This document shows, one piece after another, positions 52,893 to 63,071 of a DNA stretch of 64,000 bases; the first letter of the stretch is position 1; the number at the start of each line of letters is the position of its first letter. The notes beneath the pieces are model-generated. The model saw only the letters and a program-made list of their open reading frames with translations, ran no database searches and was not told the origin of the DNA. Position numbers and translations under genes: made by a program. Source of the stretch: Bdellovibrio sp. (GTDB taxonomy: Bacteria; Bdellovibrionota; Bacteriovoracia; Bacteriovoracales; Bacteriovoracaceae); the NCBI GenBank assembly GCA_016187935.1, contig JACPIU010000022.1, positions 1-64,000 of the forward strand, given 5' to 3'.

Positions 52893-53588
52893 CTGAAGAA
52901 AGTATCACTTGTTCTGGCCATCGACGGACCTGGTGGCAGTGGAAAATCAACTATTGCAAGATCAGTCGCCAGTCGCTTGGGGATTATCTACATTGACACC
53001 GGGGCCATGTATCGTGCCTTGGCATTGGCCGCTCACGAAAGCAATATTCCTTTCTCTTCTGCGCCGGATGTTAAAAACTTTTTAGATCATTTGAATTTGC
53101 AGTATGGAAAATCTTCCAATGAATTAGTGATAGTTAATGGTAAGAATTTAACATTGAGCATTCGTGAACATCACGTCTCAAAATTGGCGTCGGAATTTTC
53201 TCAGATTGGGGATGTGAGACATTATCTGGTGGATTTCCAGCGTAAATTAGGACAGCAACAGTTTTGTGTTATGGAAGGCCGTGATATCGGCACGGTGGTT
53301 TTTCCTGATGCTTTCTGCAAAATTTTTCTCACGGCCAGCTTAGAAATTCGTGGAAAAAGACGCATGGAGGAACTGCAACGGAAAGGACAATCTTGTCCAG
53401 GACTTGAACAAGTCATGCGTGATGTGGCCGAACGAGACCGACAAGATATGGAGCGACAAGAATCACCTTTGAGGCAAGCGGTGGATGCCATTCTTATAGA
53501 TACCAGCCCCTTCTCAATAAAACAGGTTGAAGACAAAATTGTCGAAATGGCCAAAAAGAAGGCCTTGGAGCATGGCCTTAAACTATGA
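52893..53588 (+). CDS. cmk: Cytidylate kinase, probable CTG start
   Basis: A CMP kinase of about 231 residues (CMP/dCMP to CDP/dCDP). The P-loop AIDGPGGSGKST, YIDTGAMYRALAL, EGRDIGTVVFPDA and the Arg-rich lid are all present. No ATG, GTG or TTG precedes the P-loop in this frame before an in-frame TGA; the only fitting initiator is CTG at 52893, seven bases after GAGG. The automatic start at 52977 is a TTG that deletes the ATP site and must be wrong. The stop overlaps the glycosyltransferase start (ATGA). Confidence 0.85.
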   Translation: MKKVSLVLAIDGPGGSGKSTIARSVASRLGIIYIDTGAMYRALALAAHESNIPFSSAPDVKNFLDHLNLQYGKSSNELVIVNGKNLTLSIREHHVSKLASEFSQIGDVRHYLVDFQRKLGQQQFCVMEGRDIGTVVFPDAFCKIFLTASLEIRGKRRMEELQRKGQSCPGLEQVMRDVAERDRQDMERQESPLRQAVDAILIDTSPFSIKQVEDKIVEMAKKKALEHGLKL

Positions 53589-54685
53589 TTGTGGCGATCA
53601 ACCGTACCGATGCCATTGGAGATACTCTTCTCACTTTGCCCATGGCAAAAGTGATAAAGCATCACTATCCTGATGCAAAAATAATTTTTATCATTTCACC
53701 TCGCACTCAAGAGCTGTTTACCAATACAATCGATGTTGATGATGTATGGATGATTGATCCCCAAAAAAACTGGGCCGGCCAACTTTGGTCTCTCTATCAA
53801 AAATTTAGAAAATATCATGTCGATACTTATTTTTACGTGGGAGGGATGCATTGGATTACTTTTTGTGCTTGGTTGGCAGGTGTAGCATTCCGAGGCGGGT
53901 TAATTAGTCGTTGGCCATCATTTCTTTTCTTAAATCAAGGGCTCCGTCAATCGCGTCGAATGGTGGTCATGCATGAAGCTGAATACAATCTCAATCTCCT
54001 GGCTGGTCTTGAGATTGATTGGTCTGCATTGTCTACAGATATCTGGAAAGAAAATTTAATTAAGATCACAGAGGAAGAACGGGAACAGGCCACTAAGATA
54101 TTGCATGATACCTGTCATTTATCCCCCGATCGACCCTATATTGTTATACATCCAGGGATGTCAGGCCATACATTGAATTGGTCTTCACGCAACTATGGTC
54201 GATTGATTACCCGATTACTGGATGCTGATCCAGAGCACTTTCAATTTATAGTGTCTTATACTCCGAGTGATCTGAATTTTTTATTGGGGATCAAAGATCA
54301 TTTAGGTCGGACAGAATATCAAAAGTATAAAGGGAAAATTCATTTTTTTGATGGTTCAAAAATTGGTCTGCGACTATTTATGGCAGTTTTAAGTAAGGCA
54401 AAACTTTTTGTTGGCCCATCGACAGGGCCAACACATTTGGCAACGGCCCTTGGAACACCGGTTGTTGCGTTATATTCTCCCATTAAAATACAGTCAGCGA
54501 AACGATGGGGACCTTTAGCTATGCGACCCAGACAAGTCAAAATAATAGTACCGGATGTGGTATGCGGTGAAGTTCATCATTGTTCTGGAGAAGTCTGCCC
54601 GTATTTCGAATGTATGGGTATCGTTGAAGTTGAAGATGTCGTCAAAGAGGTTAATAAATTATTAAAAAATTCTAAATCAGAGTAA
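53585..54685 (+). CDS. Glycosyltransferase family 9 (heptosyltransferase-like)
   Basis: A 366-residue GT9 protein: INRTDAIGDTLLTLPMAKVIK at the start, YIVIHPGMSG in the middle and KLFVGPSTGPTHLATALGTPVVALYSP for the ADP-sugar site. A Cys-rich end (CGEVHHCSGEVCPYFECMG) resembles the CxxxxC segment of heptosyltransferases. It should add a heptose to the LPS inner core at the cytoplasmic face of the inner membrane; the heptose-kinase-like gene 10 bases downstream supports this. Confidence 0.86.
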   Translation: MIVAINRTDAIGDTLLTLPMAKVIKHHYPDAKIIFIISPRTQELFTNTIDVDDVWMIDPQKNWAGQLWSLYQKFRKYHVDTYFYVGGMHWITFCAWLAGVAFRGGLISRWPSFLFLNQGLRQSRRMVVMHEAEYNLNLLAGLEIDWSALSTDIWKENLIKITEEEREQATKILHDTCHLSPDRPYIVIHPGMSGHTLNWSSRNYGRLITRLLDADPEHFQFIVSYTPSDLNFLLGIKDHLGRTEYQKYKGKIHFFDGSKIGLRLFMAVLSKAKLFVGPSTGPTHLATALGTPVVALYSPIKIQSAKRWGPLAMRPRQVKIIVPDVVCGEVHHCSGEVCPYFECMGIVEVEDVVKEVNKLLKNSKSE

Positions 54686-54695
54686 GGAATTTGGT

Positions 54696-55718
54696 ATGCA
54701 GACATTTACCAGCATGAGCGTTGAACGTTTCAAAGAAATTCTCTCAAAGTTCCAGAGTATTCCCCCCATCTTGGTCATAGGGGATATTGGACTTGATAAG
54801 TATACTTTTGGCGAGGTAACAAGAATTTCTCCTGAAGCACCTGTGCCGGTTGTGGTTGTGACGAAAGAATGGCCGAAATTAGGGCTTGCTTCTAATATTT
54901 CGCATAACTTAAGCACACTGCAAATTCGTTCTACCATTTGTGGGGTTGTCGGGGATGATTCTAACGCGCACCACTTCGAGCATTTACTGGAAGAAAATGG
55001 ACTCTCAACTTGGGGAGTTGTGCATGATCCTTCCCGGCCAACGACCTTCAAGGAGCGGGTAACCACTAACGTTCAGCAAATTTGTCGCATTGATTATGAA
55101 AAAGTACATCCGTTGAGTCAAGAAGTTGAGCAGAAGCTTTATGCCAGGATTAATGAATTTGCCCATCAGCACGGGCCAATTATTTTAGAGGACTATGCGA
55201 AAGGCACTCTAACCGATTCACTTTTGCAAAAAGTTATTACCTTAGCGCGTAAACAAAAGCGCCTTGTGGCGGTTGATCCTTACAGGACGCGAAATCCCGA
55301 AGTTTACCGGGGAGCGGGCCTTTTGAAACCCAACCTCGCGGAGGGAAAAATGTTGGCCCAAGCTCTGGGGTTGAAAGAGGATAAATGGGAGAATATCAGC
55401 AGTATTTTGCTTGAAAAGCTAGATATTGATATGGTTGCCATGACTCTCGGTGCGGATGGGATGCTGATACATGAGAAAGGGAAACCGGCCACTCATATTC
55501 CCACAGTCGCAACTGAGGTTTTCGATGTTTCTGGAGCTGGCGATACTACAATAAGCGTTTTGGTGGGAGTGTTGAGTGTTGGTGGCAACCTTGCTGAAGC
55601 GGCCATCATAGGTAATTGCGCAGCAGGTGTGGTGGTAGGCAAAAAAGGTACTGCCACAGTTAGTCAAGATGAATTGCTTGAGTTTTTTCAAGGTAAATTT
55701 TTGCGATTGCGCTCATGA
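54696..55718 (+). CDS. hldE1: HldE-N/RfaE1-type heptose-7-phosphate kinase
   Basis: A 340-residue PfkB-family sugar kinase. ILVIGDIGLDKYTFGEVTRISPEAPVPVV is the RfaE signature, and FDVSGAGDTTISVLVG is the PfkB ATP/catalytic motif with GAGD. No C-terminal cytidylyltransferase domain is present, so it corresponds to HldA. It would make heptose 1,7-bisphosphate for ADP-heptose. The preceding GT9 gene uses that product. The stop overlaps the DUF4416 start (ATGA). Confidence 0.85.
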   Translation: MQTFTSMSVERFKEILSKFQSIPPILVIGDIGLDKYTFGEVTRISPEAPVPVVVVTKEWPKLGLASNISHNLSTLQIRSTICGVVGDDSNAHHFEHLLEENGLSTWGVVHDPSRPTTFKERVTTNVQQICRIDYEKVHPLSQEVEQKLYARINEFAHQHGPIILEDYAKGTLTDSLLQKVITLARKQKRLVAVDPYRTRNPEVYRGAGLLKPNLAEGKMLAQALGLKEDKWENISSILLEKLDIDMVAMTLGADGMLIHEKGKPATHIPTVATEVFDVSGAGDTTISVLVGVLSVGGNLAEAAIIGNCAAGVVVGKKGTATVSQDELLEFFQGKFLRLRS

Positions 55719-56284
55719 GCCAGCCAATCTCACCGACACCAGCATTGATTTTCTTCAGTATTCTCTATCGTAAAACGAGGGTGAATATTAGGGAAATCGA
55801 AAGGACACTCGGCCAGGAATTTGCCGGGCAAGTGGGTGATCTTTCGAGTTATTTTCATGCCCATTGTCCGATGAAAAGATATTACTCCAAAGAAATGGGG
55901 CCGGAAGAAGAGTTAGCGCGGATTTTTTATTTTTCCATGCGGCCTGTATCGCGCGAAAAACTTGTGTCTATAAAATTATCAGCTTTCCAGCTAGAAGATA
56001 AGTGGATGGGGTTGGCTGAAAAATCATCGTTTCGGACGGTCAATATTGATGTTGGCATGGTAACCTTGGAGAATCTTGTTTTGGCCACGGGGAAAATGTT
56101 CACTCATCGGTTATACTTAGGACAAGGCGTCTGTGGAGACTTAACCCTTATTTACCAAGATGATTCATTTCAGCCTCTCCCCTGGACATATCCTGATTAC
56201 GCTCAACATGAGATCCGCAATTTCTTTGCATGGTTACGCAAAATTCTTCACCTCAAGATGCTCCAAGGATTGCAGGTCTTATAA
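55715..56284 (+). CDS. DUF4416 protein
   Basis: A 189-residue protein with the DUF4416 pattern: PTPALIFFSILYR at the start, KRYYSKEMGPEEELARIFYF, a NIDVGMVTLENLVLATGKMFTHRLYL block and WTYPDY before the end. No function is known. It is co-translated with the heptose kinase and lies 56 bases before pheS. Confidence 0.8.
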   Translation: MSQPISPTPALIFFSILYRKTRVNIREIERTLGQEFAGQVGDLSSYFHAHCPMKRYYSKEMGPEEELARIFYFSMRPVSREKLVSIKLSAFQLEDKWMGLAEKSSFRTVNIDVGMVTLENLVLATGKMFTHRLYLGQGVCGDLTLIYQDDSFQPLPWTYPDYAQHEIRNFFAWLRKILHLKMLQGLQVL

Positions 56285-56340
56285 ATTGTACGGTAATGTA
56301 ATCATGGAAAACGAACATTAATTTTGTTAAAGCTGGGATT

Positions 56341-57411
56341 ATGATTGAACAAAAATTAAATGAATTGTACCAAAAATTTAAAAGTGAACTTGGTGGTGTG
56401 AAAGATCGTGCTGCAGCACTCAATTTAAAAGCGCTCTATCTGGGCAAACAAGGGCCAATTACCGAAATATTGGCCAATATGAAGAATTTATCCATTGAGG
56501 AACGCAAAATTGTCGGACCCATCGCTAATGGACTTAAGGAAAAGATTCAGCAGGATGTTGAAGTTTCTCTTCAGAAGTTTGAGTTAGATGAAATTAATCT
56601 ATCATTATCCCAATCCCAAAATAAAATTGACCTGAGTTTGCGCGATTCTTTGCTGGCCAAAGTGCAAAATCATGGTGGCGCCCATCCCATATGGTCAATT
56701 CAGCGGGAAATTGAAGATGTTTTTTTAAGTATGGGATTTGAAATTATTGATGGTCCGCATATTGAGGATGAGTATCACAATTTTGAGGCACTCAATATTC
56801 CGGCAGATCATCCCGCACGCGATATGCAAGATACTTTCTGGTTCGAAACTGAGGCAAAACCGGGAGGCTTTCGTCATTTGTTACGAACTCATACATCGAC
56901 CATCCAGGTGCGTGGAATGAAACAACGACGTCCTCCTTTCCGTTTTATTGCCCCTGGGAAAGTGTTTCGTTGTGAAAGAACTGATGCCTCCCACGAAATG
57001 GTCTTTCACCAGCTTGAGGGAATGTTAGTTGATAAGAATGTATCTGTGGCCCATCTCATTTATTTTATGAAGACACTTCTGAGTGAAATTTTCAAGCGTG
57101 ACGTTGAAGTCCGTCTTCGACCTGGATTTTTTCCATTTGTTGAACCAGGTTTCGAATTGGATATCAAGTGTTTGCTGTGCAAAGGGGAGGGATGTTCTGT
57201 CTGTAAGCAAGTTGGGTGGGTTGAATTGCTTCCTTGTGGCATGATCCATCCAAATGTTTTACGCGCTGGCGATATTGACAGTCGGGAATGGAATGGATTT
57301 GCATTCGGATTGGGGCTTGATCGTTTGGTGATGATGAAATACGCCATTGATGATATTCGGCACATTCATAGTGGTGATTTGCGTTTTGTTGAACAATTTA
57401 AAAGTTATTAG
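56341..57411 (+). CDS. pheS: Phenylalanyl-tRNA synthetase alpha subunit
   Basis: A 356-residue class II synthetase subunit: N-terminal coiled coil (about 1-85), motif 1/2 region (GFEIIDGPHIEDEYHNFEALN, RFIAPGKVFRCERTDASHE) and motif 3 (GFAFGLGLDRLVMMKY). Cys residues CLLCKGEGCSVC form an inserted knuckle seen in other Deltaproteobacteria-like PheS. GGGA precedes the ATG. pheT follows after 11 bases. Confidence 0.96.
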   Translation: MIEQKLNELYQKFKSELGGVKDRAAALNLKALYLGKQGPITEILANMKNLSIEERKIVGPIANGLKEKIQQDVEVSLQKFELDEINLSLSQSQNKIDLSLRDSLLAKVQNHGGAHPIWSIQREIEDVFLSMGFEIIDGPHIEDEYHNFEALNIPADHPARDMQDTFWFETEAKPGGFRHLLRTHTSTIQVRGMKQRRPPFRFIAPGKVFRCERTDASHEMVFHQLEGMLVDKNVSVAHLIYFMKTLLSEIFKRDVEVRLRPGFFPFVEPGFELDIKCLLCKGEGCSVCKQVGWVELLPCGMIHPNVLRAGDIDSREWNGFAFGLGLDRLVMMKYAIDDIRHIHSGDLRFVEQFKSY

Positions 57412-57422
57412 CAGGTGATACT

Positions 57423-59879
57423 ATGCATATTTCAATGGATTGGATTCGAGAGTTTGTCAGTCTTCCTCCTTTCGAAGGTAAGGATGGTGCTAGAAAAGTC
57501 GCCACGCGCTTTACTATGGCCACTGCCGAAGTTGAAGAAGTTCTTATGTCTGAGGAGTATTATGACCGTGTCGTGGTAGCTCAAATACAGCAAGTCGAGA
57601 AACATCCTGCCGCCGACAAGCTCAATCTTGTAACCTTTCAGTTCGCTCCCGGTAAAACCCACAGAGTTGTTTGTGGAGCACAGAACGTTCGACCTGGCCT
57701 GAAAGTGCCTTACGCTCCTCTGAATACAAATCTTCCAAATGGGATGGTTCTAACCCCAAAGAATATCCGAGGCGTGATGTCTGAAGGCATGTTGTGTTCT
57801 GGGGAAGAACTTAATATTCCGTCGAAAGTCGATGGACTTTTAGAGTTGCCTGATTCCGCTCCGATCGGACAAACGCTGGGCGAGTATTTGAAAAAGAAAC
57901 GGGACGTTGTTTTTGTTGTAGATAACAAAAGTTTAACTCATCGCCCTGATCTGTGGGGGCATTTCGGCATGGCCAGGGAATTTGCCACCGCCTTTGACTG
58001 CCCTTTGAAAAATCCATTCTCAATTAACTGGGAAAACAAATATCATGATCTCATTGCTAAGCAGAAGGGAACGGCTTCTCCCATCACAATCAAAGTCCAT
58101 CAAGATTCATCCTGTCTTGGTTATTTCGGCATCTCCATTGACCATATTAAAGTGACTGAATCTCCAGATTGGTTAAAAGAACGTCTGAACACCGTAGGTT
58201 TGAGACCGATTAATAGTATCGTGGATATTTCAAATTATGTGATGTGTGAATTAGGTATGCCATTACATATTTTTGATCGAGATAGCATCGAGGGCGGTGG
58301 AGTATATATCGAAGCATTGAAGAACGACGAAGAGTTCGTAACCTTAGATGAACAGCGTCGAATTTTGAAGGCCGGTGATACTGTCATTCGGGATCATAAG
58401 AAAACGCTTGTTTTGGCCGGAATTATGGGGGGCTTAAATAGCGGTGTGACTGCGAATACTTCTCGAATCTTTATTGAGGTGGCAAACTGGAAAGCTGCGC
58501 ATGTGCGTAAGACCTCTGTGAGATTAGGTTTACGAACTGATTCCTCTCAGCGTTATGAGAAATCGCTTGATTCACTTATGTTAAAGCGTACGTTATTCAG
58601 AACTATCGAATTAGTCTTACAACTTAATCCTGATGCGAAAATTATCGGTAGTTTGGAATATGATGGTCCTAACTTATCAGACGATAAGTCGCTCATCATT
58701 CCCACTTCCGTTTCTTCAATTGTCAGACAGTTGGGGATTGATATTCCAGAGGAAAAAGTGCTTCATATTTTGCAATCATTGGATTTCAAGGTCAGCAAAG
58801 ATGGATCGAATTGGAAAATCGAAATTCCTAGTTATCGTGCGACAAAAGATATTGAGTGTGAAGCTGATATCGTGGAAGAAATCGGTCGCATTGTTGGTTA
58901 TGACAACATTCCACCCAAAACTCCCGAATTGAGAATTCGCCCCGTGCGCTTAAGTCCAATGCAAACAGTGCATCGAAAAATTCGTGACTATCTGATCTTT
59001 GGTGAGCGTTGTTTTGAGATTTTAACTTATCCCATGATCGGAAAAGATTTACTTACACGCGCTTCAATGAACGATCAAACAGCGCCGAAAATTATCAATG
59101 CCTTATCTGTTGACCATAATTTAATGCGTCCTTCTCTTATCCCATCTTTACTTGAAGCCGTGAGCCTAAATACCAGGGCGCGCGATGAATTTCGTCTTTT
59201 CGAAATTGGTAGGATCTATAATTTAAATATCGACAAAAAAAAGAATCATTTTGCCGATGAAAAACATGTTTTGGGTATAGCATTTTATCAACACGAACGG
59301 ACGTCAATTATGCAATGTCAAAATGCAGTTGAGCGTCTGTTATCCAACCTTAATGTTCCCTTTGATATCCGTGGGCCTATGGAAAAATTTTCTTGCCCGC
59401 TTATGCCAAACAACTGGCTTGGAAAGCACCCCTTTGAGCATCGAGATATAATGGCCATGGGAAAACCCCATGGAACAGTTTTCTCTGTCCATCCACTCGT
59501 TTTGCGTAATTTCAAGTTAAAAGGTCATTTGTCGCTTGCCCTTTTTGATCTTTCTCTTTTTGAAAAGGAGCTTCCGAAAGATAAAGCGAAATACATACCG
59601 CTGCCCAAATTTCCCGGTGCGCTTTTTGATTTTACTGTGGTCGCCCCCGAGGGAAGTGAGGCCCAGAGCATCGTAGGAATCATTCAGAAGCAAAAAATTT
59701 CCATTTTGGATAGTGTCAATATCATAGATATCTTCGCATTGCCCGATGGAAAACGTGCGGTTACTTTACGATTGAGCTTCCTCGATCGGGAAAAAACCTT
59801 AACAGCGGACATTATTAAAATGGCGGAAGAAAAAACGTTAGAAGCTCTCTCTTCTCAAGGTTTCCCGCTTAGAATGTAA
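57423..59879 (+). CDS. pheT: Phenylalanyl-tRNA synthetase beta subunit
   Basis: An 818-residue partner of PheS: an EMAP/tRNA-binding domain (about 40-155; VVVAQIQQVEKHPAADKLNLV), B3/4 editing domain (about 215-390), B5 (about 405-475), the inactive synthetase-like core and a C-terminal ferredoxin-fold anticodon-binding domain (FPGALFDFTVV ...). AGGTGAT precedes the ATG. No leader peptide or T-box is seen upstream of pheST. Confidence 0.96.
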   Translation: MHISMDWIREFVSLPPFEGKDGARKVATRFTMATAEVEEVLMSEEYYDRVVVAQIQQVEKHPAADKLNLVTFQFAPGKTHRVVCGAQNVRPGLKVPYAPLNTNLPNGMVLTPKNIRGVMSEGMLCSGEELNIPSKVDGLLELPDSAPIGQTLGEYLKKKRDVVFVVDNKSLTHRPDLWGHFGMAREFATAFDCPLKNPFSINWENKYHDLIAKQKGTASPITIKVHQDSSCLGYFGISIDHIKVTESPDWLKERLNTVGLRPINSIVDISNYVMCELGMPLHIFDRDSIEGGGVYIEALKNDEEFVTLDEQRRILKAGDTVIRDHKKTLVLAGIMGGLNSGVTANTSRIFIEVANWKAAHVRKTSVRLGLRTDSSQRYEKSLDSLMLKRTLFRTIELVLQLNPDAKIIGSLEYDGPNLSDDKSLIIPTSVSSIVRQLGIDIPEEKVLHILQSLDFKVSKDGSNWKIEIPSYRATKDIECEADIVEEIGRIVGYDNIPPKTPELRIRPVRLSPMQTVHRKIRDYLIFGERCFEILTYPMIGKDLLTRASMNDQTAPKIINALSVDHNLMRPSLIPSLLEAVSLNTRARDEFRLFEIGRIYNLNIDKKKNHFADEKHVLGIAFYQHERTSIMQCQNAVERLLSNLNVPFDIRGPMEKFSCPLMPNNWLGKHPFEHRDIMAMGKPHGTVFSVHPLVLRNFKLKGHLSLALFDLSLFEKELPKDKAKYIPLPKFPGALFDFTVVAPEGSEAQSIVGIIQKQKISILDSVNIIDIFALPDGKRAVTLRLSFLDREKTLTADIIKMAEEKTLEALSSQGFPLRM

Positions 59880-59891
59880 ATTTTGAGAATT

Positions 59892-60500
59892 TTAGATTCT
59901 ATCCCAGTAAACACCCAAGCGAACGGCAAAAATATATTGTTCGTATGCATCAAGGATGTATCGTGGGCCGATATACACAAAAATTCTTCTCGATAAAAAG
60001 GCAACATAGGCGAAATCCAATTTTCTGACTTCCCTTGTTTTTGTAGTATCGAGTCCTGCATTGTCAGTCAGTTTGTAAATGGACCCACCGAATCCAGCGG
60101 CCAAAACAAACCCTCCAACGGGACTGTGGATATTGATCTTGAAATTTCCAAACCCCATAAATCTGGTCATGTGCAGTTTGGGATAAACTTCTTGCTCTCC
60201 TTCAGAATTAGTAAATGTTTCATTCGTAACAAAGGTCGTATTGTCCAAATGCACAGATGGACTAATACGAAAATTTATATCCCAAAGGCGGTAGCGTCTT
60301 GGATGCTGAATGGATTTTACTGAAAATGAAACGTCTTTTAATTTCTCTTCATTTTCATAGCGAACACCGTTAAATTTTGCCTCGGTATCAGTATATTTCA
60401 GATTTGCCGTACCACTATTCATGAGAGAGCAGGCGACGTTTAGCAAGATCAGCAATGCATAAGTCAATACAGTAAGGGGATGCAAAGCCATATTTAACAT
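59892..60500 (-). CDS. Lipoprotein, possible outer-membrane barrel
   Basis: A 202-residue protein with a hydrophobic signal and likely lipobox Cys (LLILLNVAC). Afterwards polar/hydrophobic alternation with Gly and aromatic residues (GGFVLAAGFGGSIYKL, FLSRRIFVYIGPRYIL, IFAVRLGVYWDRI) suggests a beta-barrel-like fold. The start may be the ATG at 60500 or 60491; neither has a clear ribosome-binding site. It lies 18 bases after the 813-residue protein gene, so both share a transcript. The family is unknown. Confidence 0.65.
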   Translation of the reverse strand: MLNMALHPLTVLTYALLILLNVACSLMNSGTANLKYTDTEAKFNGVRYENEEKLKDVSFSVKSIQHPRRYRLWDINFRISPSVHLDNTTFVTNETFTNSEGEQEVYPKLHMTRFMGFGNFKINIHSPVGGFVLAAGFGGSIYKLTDNAGLDTTKTREVRKLDFAYVAFLSRRIFVYIGPRYILDAYEQYIFAVRLGVYWDRI

Positions 60501-60518
60501 TATACAAAATACGAGGCC

Positions 60519-62960
60519 CTATTGCTCACTTGGCAATTCTTTCCTTTTGAAAAAAACTGGATAGGCACTTTTAAAATATCGAAGAGTTATTACCTCAAAA
60601 ATATTTTGTTGGGATTCATCATTGATCTCATTTTGTACAAAGTCGTATTCTTTGGCCATGGCTTCTCGAAATTCGTTTTCGGCGACAGGGTCATTTTGTT
60701 TCTTTCTGTACCAATCAAATTTTGTAAGTCGTGGGAGAGTGGTCGTATCGGCAGATTTTGCCTTATTGAATTGCTCTGATGAAGTGAGGGGTACATTCCC
60801 TTGGTTCGTTATTTCCTTTGGGACTGAAAGACCAGCCAAGCTCATTTGAGATACGGGGGAAGGTTGCAAATTACCCCCTTTATATCTTGCAGCGGCCAGT
60901 GCCACTTGAATACGTGAAGAAATATTTTTTTCTACGTTCGAAAGTTCATCCTTGATTTTTTTTTGAGGATTTAATTTATGGAATGATTCTAATCCTCTTT
61001 TGAGAAGTGCCGCCATTTGCGCTCCAGAATTACCAAGGGCGTTCAAATTGCCTTTGGCCCCTTTGACATTTCCCATCATAAGTCGGTTGAATACTCCTAT
61101 CAGGTTGTCAGACGCAGCCATTGCATTTGGGCCGATATTATTGATCACCTGGCCGAAGTTATTGTTCCCGAACTCCATTGGTATTGTTGGATTAGCATTT
61201 ACATTATTATGATTGGAGCATGAACTAAGGGAGTCGGGACTTAGTGTGTTAGCTTGATTAATACAAAGAATACCCTGAGATGTCGTTGTACTTGTTGTCC
61301 TAACATCCGTACTTTGCGAAGGAGCGTTTGTCATCGACACACCACCATCTTTTTCTCGATTTTTGATAGCTTCAATTGTAGATGTAAGTTTCTTTTTAAG
61401 TTCAATGATTCTAAGTTTCGCTGCAAGTAATTCCTGTCGATAAGCATTGGCAAAATGTGCCCCAACCACAGAGCTGACAATTTTAAATAGAAATGTCCCC
61501 TCACCCACGACGGGAAATAAAGATGGAACAAGGGGATTTATGAGTAAGCTTCTTGATTTTAATACCGCCAAGTCACCAACGACCGTGAGATAGATTAAAA
61601 AAGCAGTCTCACCGCCATTTCTAAATCCCAAGTAATCGGCAAATTGTTTAAAGAATTGTGGTGAGATGGTTCTTTCAATCAATTGAGCAGATTGTCCGAT
61701 AGGGTCCACCAAAAGTTTCCTATAATCCTCCGCGAATGTACTTCCTTGGGCTAGATTCATTGTCTTGGTGGTTGTATTAAATATCGAAGACACATCCTTA
61801 TAAACATTAAAAAAATCGCTCAAGTTATCTGCTTCAGTGAGTTCTTGTTTTGCGGCCAAAGTTTCATCAAATTCTTGCTCGGTCGTTGTTGCGATAGCGG
61901 TATGAATGGGAGTGACTCGGGTGATGACTTGGCTTAGAAAATCTCCCCGGAAAATCTTCATAAACCACTTTTTCATGGCCTGAAAATCGTCATCTGAAAC
62001 ATGATAGGAAGGACCTAGGAGGTCTAGCTTGAAGGAAGGTGATTGGTTGCTTCCTGTGTTGACCATTTGAAGTTCTGTTAATGTCATGATGAGAGAATTA
62101 AAATCTTTTGCCTTTTGAAAAATTTTCTGTAATTCCTGTTTTGAAATTCCTCTCCCATGCCCCGGAACACTCATCGGGTTAAACATAGTTCCTTGAGGAG
62201 AAGAAGCTTTAAATTGTTGTTGGAAATTTTGAAAAGCGTCTTTTAAAGTTGGACCTAAAAAAGGCAGGGTTGCGGGATACATACCTAAGCAAATGTCGGG
62301 GGGATTGCCTATAGTCACATTAGTGGCAAGAGATAACACCGCAGATAAAAGCCATGCGGCTTTGGTGGCCCGGGTCGCCTCGGCCTTCTGATCCAGCATT
62401 TCTAATTCGAAATCCAGGCCTTGGTATTGGGCCTCGAGCGCTTTTAGGTGAAAGTCTTCGCCATGCTTGCCATTCTGGCATGATGGCTGGTTTTCTTGAT
62501 CACAAATATTGAGTGATTCTTCCAGAGACTTATATTTTTTTTGAAGATGATCATAAACCAAGAGTTCGAAATATAAATAAACAATACTGGCAATGCTGAA
62601 AACAATATTGTCAATCCATAGATTCGGAAGAAATACACCCGCAGGGCCGGCAGGTGCTATAAGGACACTATTCTTGCAAAACACTGGCATGGTGGCACCC
62701 GCCAAGTAATGTGTAATAAACATGAGATAGTTGAGGCTGAAGTCGCCAAGTTGGGCGCCAAAGGCAAAATCGGTTTTGCTTTTTGACAATTTTTCTTTTT
62801 CAGGATTTGTCTGAGTTGAAAGTGACTGGGCGTTGATAGTGTATAATTCATTTCCTTGATGAGTTAAATTTCGAGAATCGGCGTGGCAAATATTGGGAGC
62901 AAATATTTTTCCAAATAACAATGCGACACACACACATATGGTCATGAATTCTTTATGCAT
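60519..62960 (-). CDS. Large secreted/membrane protein of unknown family
   Basis: An 813-residue protein with a signal peptide (MHKEFMTICVCVALLFGKIFA). Hydrophobic stretches recur around residues 105-145, 200-220 and 460-510, separated by coiled-coil-like segments (KYKSLEESL, LRIIELKKKLTSTIEA) and Asn/Ser/Thr-rich low-complexity parts (DVRTTSTTTS, SNHNNVNANPT). About ten Cys may form disulfides. No enzyme motif is visible. Its size and mix suggest an envelope-assembly or surface component particular to this lineage. AT-rich sequence precedes the ATG with no strong ribosome-binding site. Confidence 0.65.
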   Translation of the reverse strand: MHKEFMTICVCVALLFGKIFAPNICHADSRNLTHQGNELYTINAQSLSTQTNPEKEKLSKSKTDFAFGAQLGDFSLNYLMFITHYLAGATMPVFCKNSVLIAPAGPAGVFLPNLWIDNIVFSIASIVYLYFELLVYDHLQKKYKSLEESLNICDQENQPSCQNGKHGEDFHLKALEAQYQGLDFELEMLDQKAEATRATKAAWLLSAVLSLATNVTIGNPPDICLGMYPATLPFLGPTLKDAFQNFQQQFKASSPQGTMFNPMSVPGHGRGISKQELQKIFQKAKDFNSLIMTLTELQMVNTGSNQSPSFKLDLLGPSYHVSDDDFQAMKKWFMKIFRGDFLSQVITRVTPIHTAIATTTEQEFDETLAAKQELTEADNLSDFFNVYKDVSSIFNTTTKTMNLAQGSTFAEDYRKLLVDPIGQSAQLIERTISPQFFKQFADYLGFRNGGETAFLIYLTVVGDLAVLKSRSLLINPLVPSLFPVVGEGTFLFKIVSSVVGAHFANAYRQELLAAKLRIIELKKKLTSTIEAIKNREKDGGVSMTNAPSQSTDVRTTSTTTSQGILCINQANTLSPDSLSSCSNHNNVNANPTIPMEFGNNNFGQVINNIGPNAMAASDNLIGVFNRLMMGNVKGAKGNLNALGNSGAQMAALLKRGLESFHKLNPQKKIKDELSNVEKNISSRIQVALAAARYKGGNLQPSPVSQMSLAGLSVPKEITNQGNVPLTSSEQFNKAKSADTTTLPRLTKFDWYRKKQNDPVAENEFREAMAKEYDFVQNEINDESQQNIFEVITLRYFKSAYPVFFKRKELPSEQ

Positions 62961-63071
62961 AATATTTTATAATTTTAGCCTAAAGTAATCTGAAAAGAAC
63001 AAATAATGGCGGGCCATTTAGAAAGTGCACAGTCCTATTACATTCGAGTGTTTTTGTCAGGTGAGGGGAAG

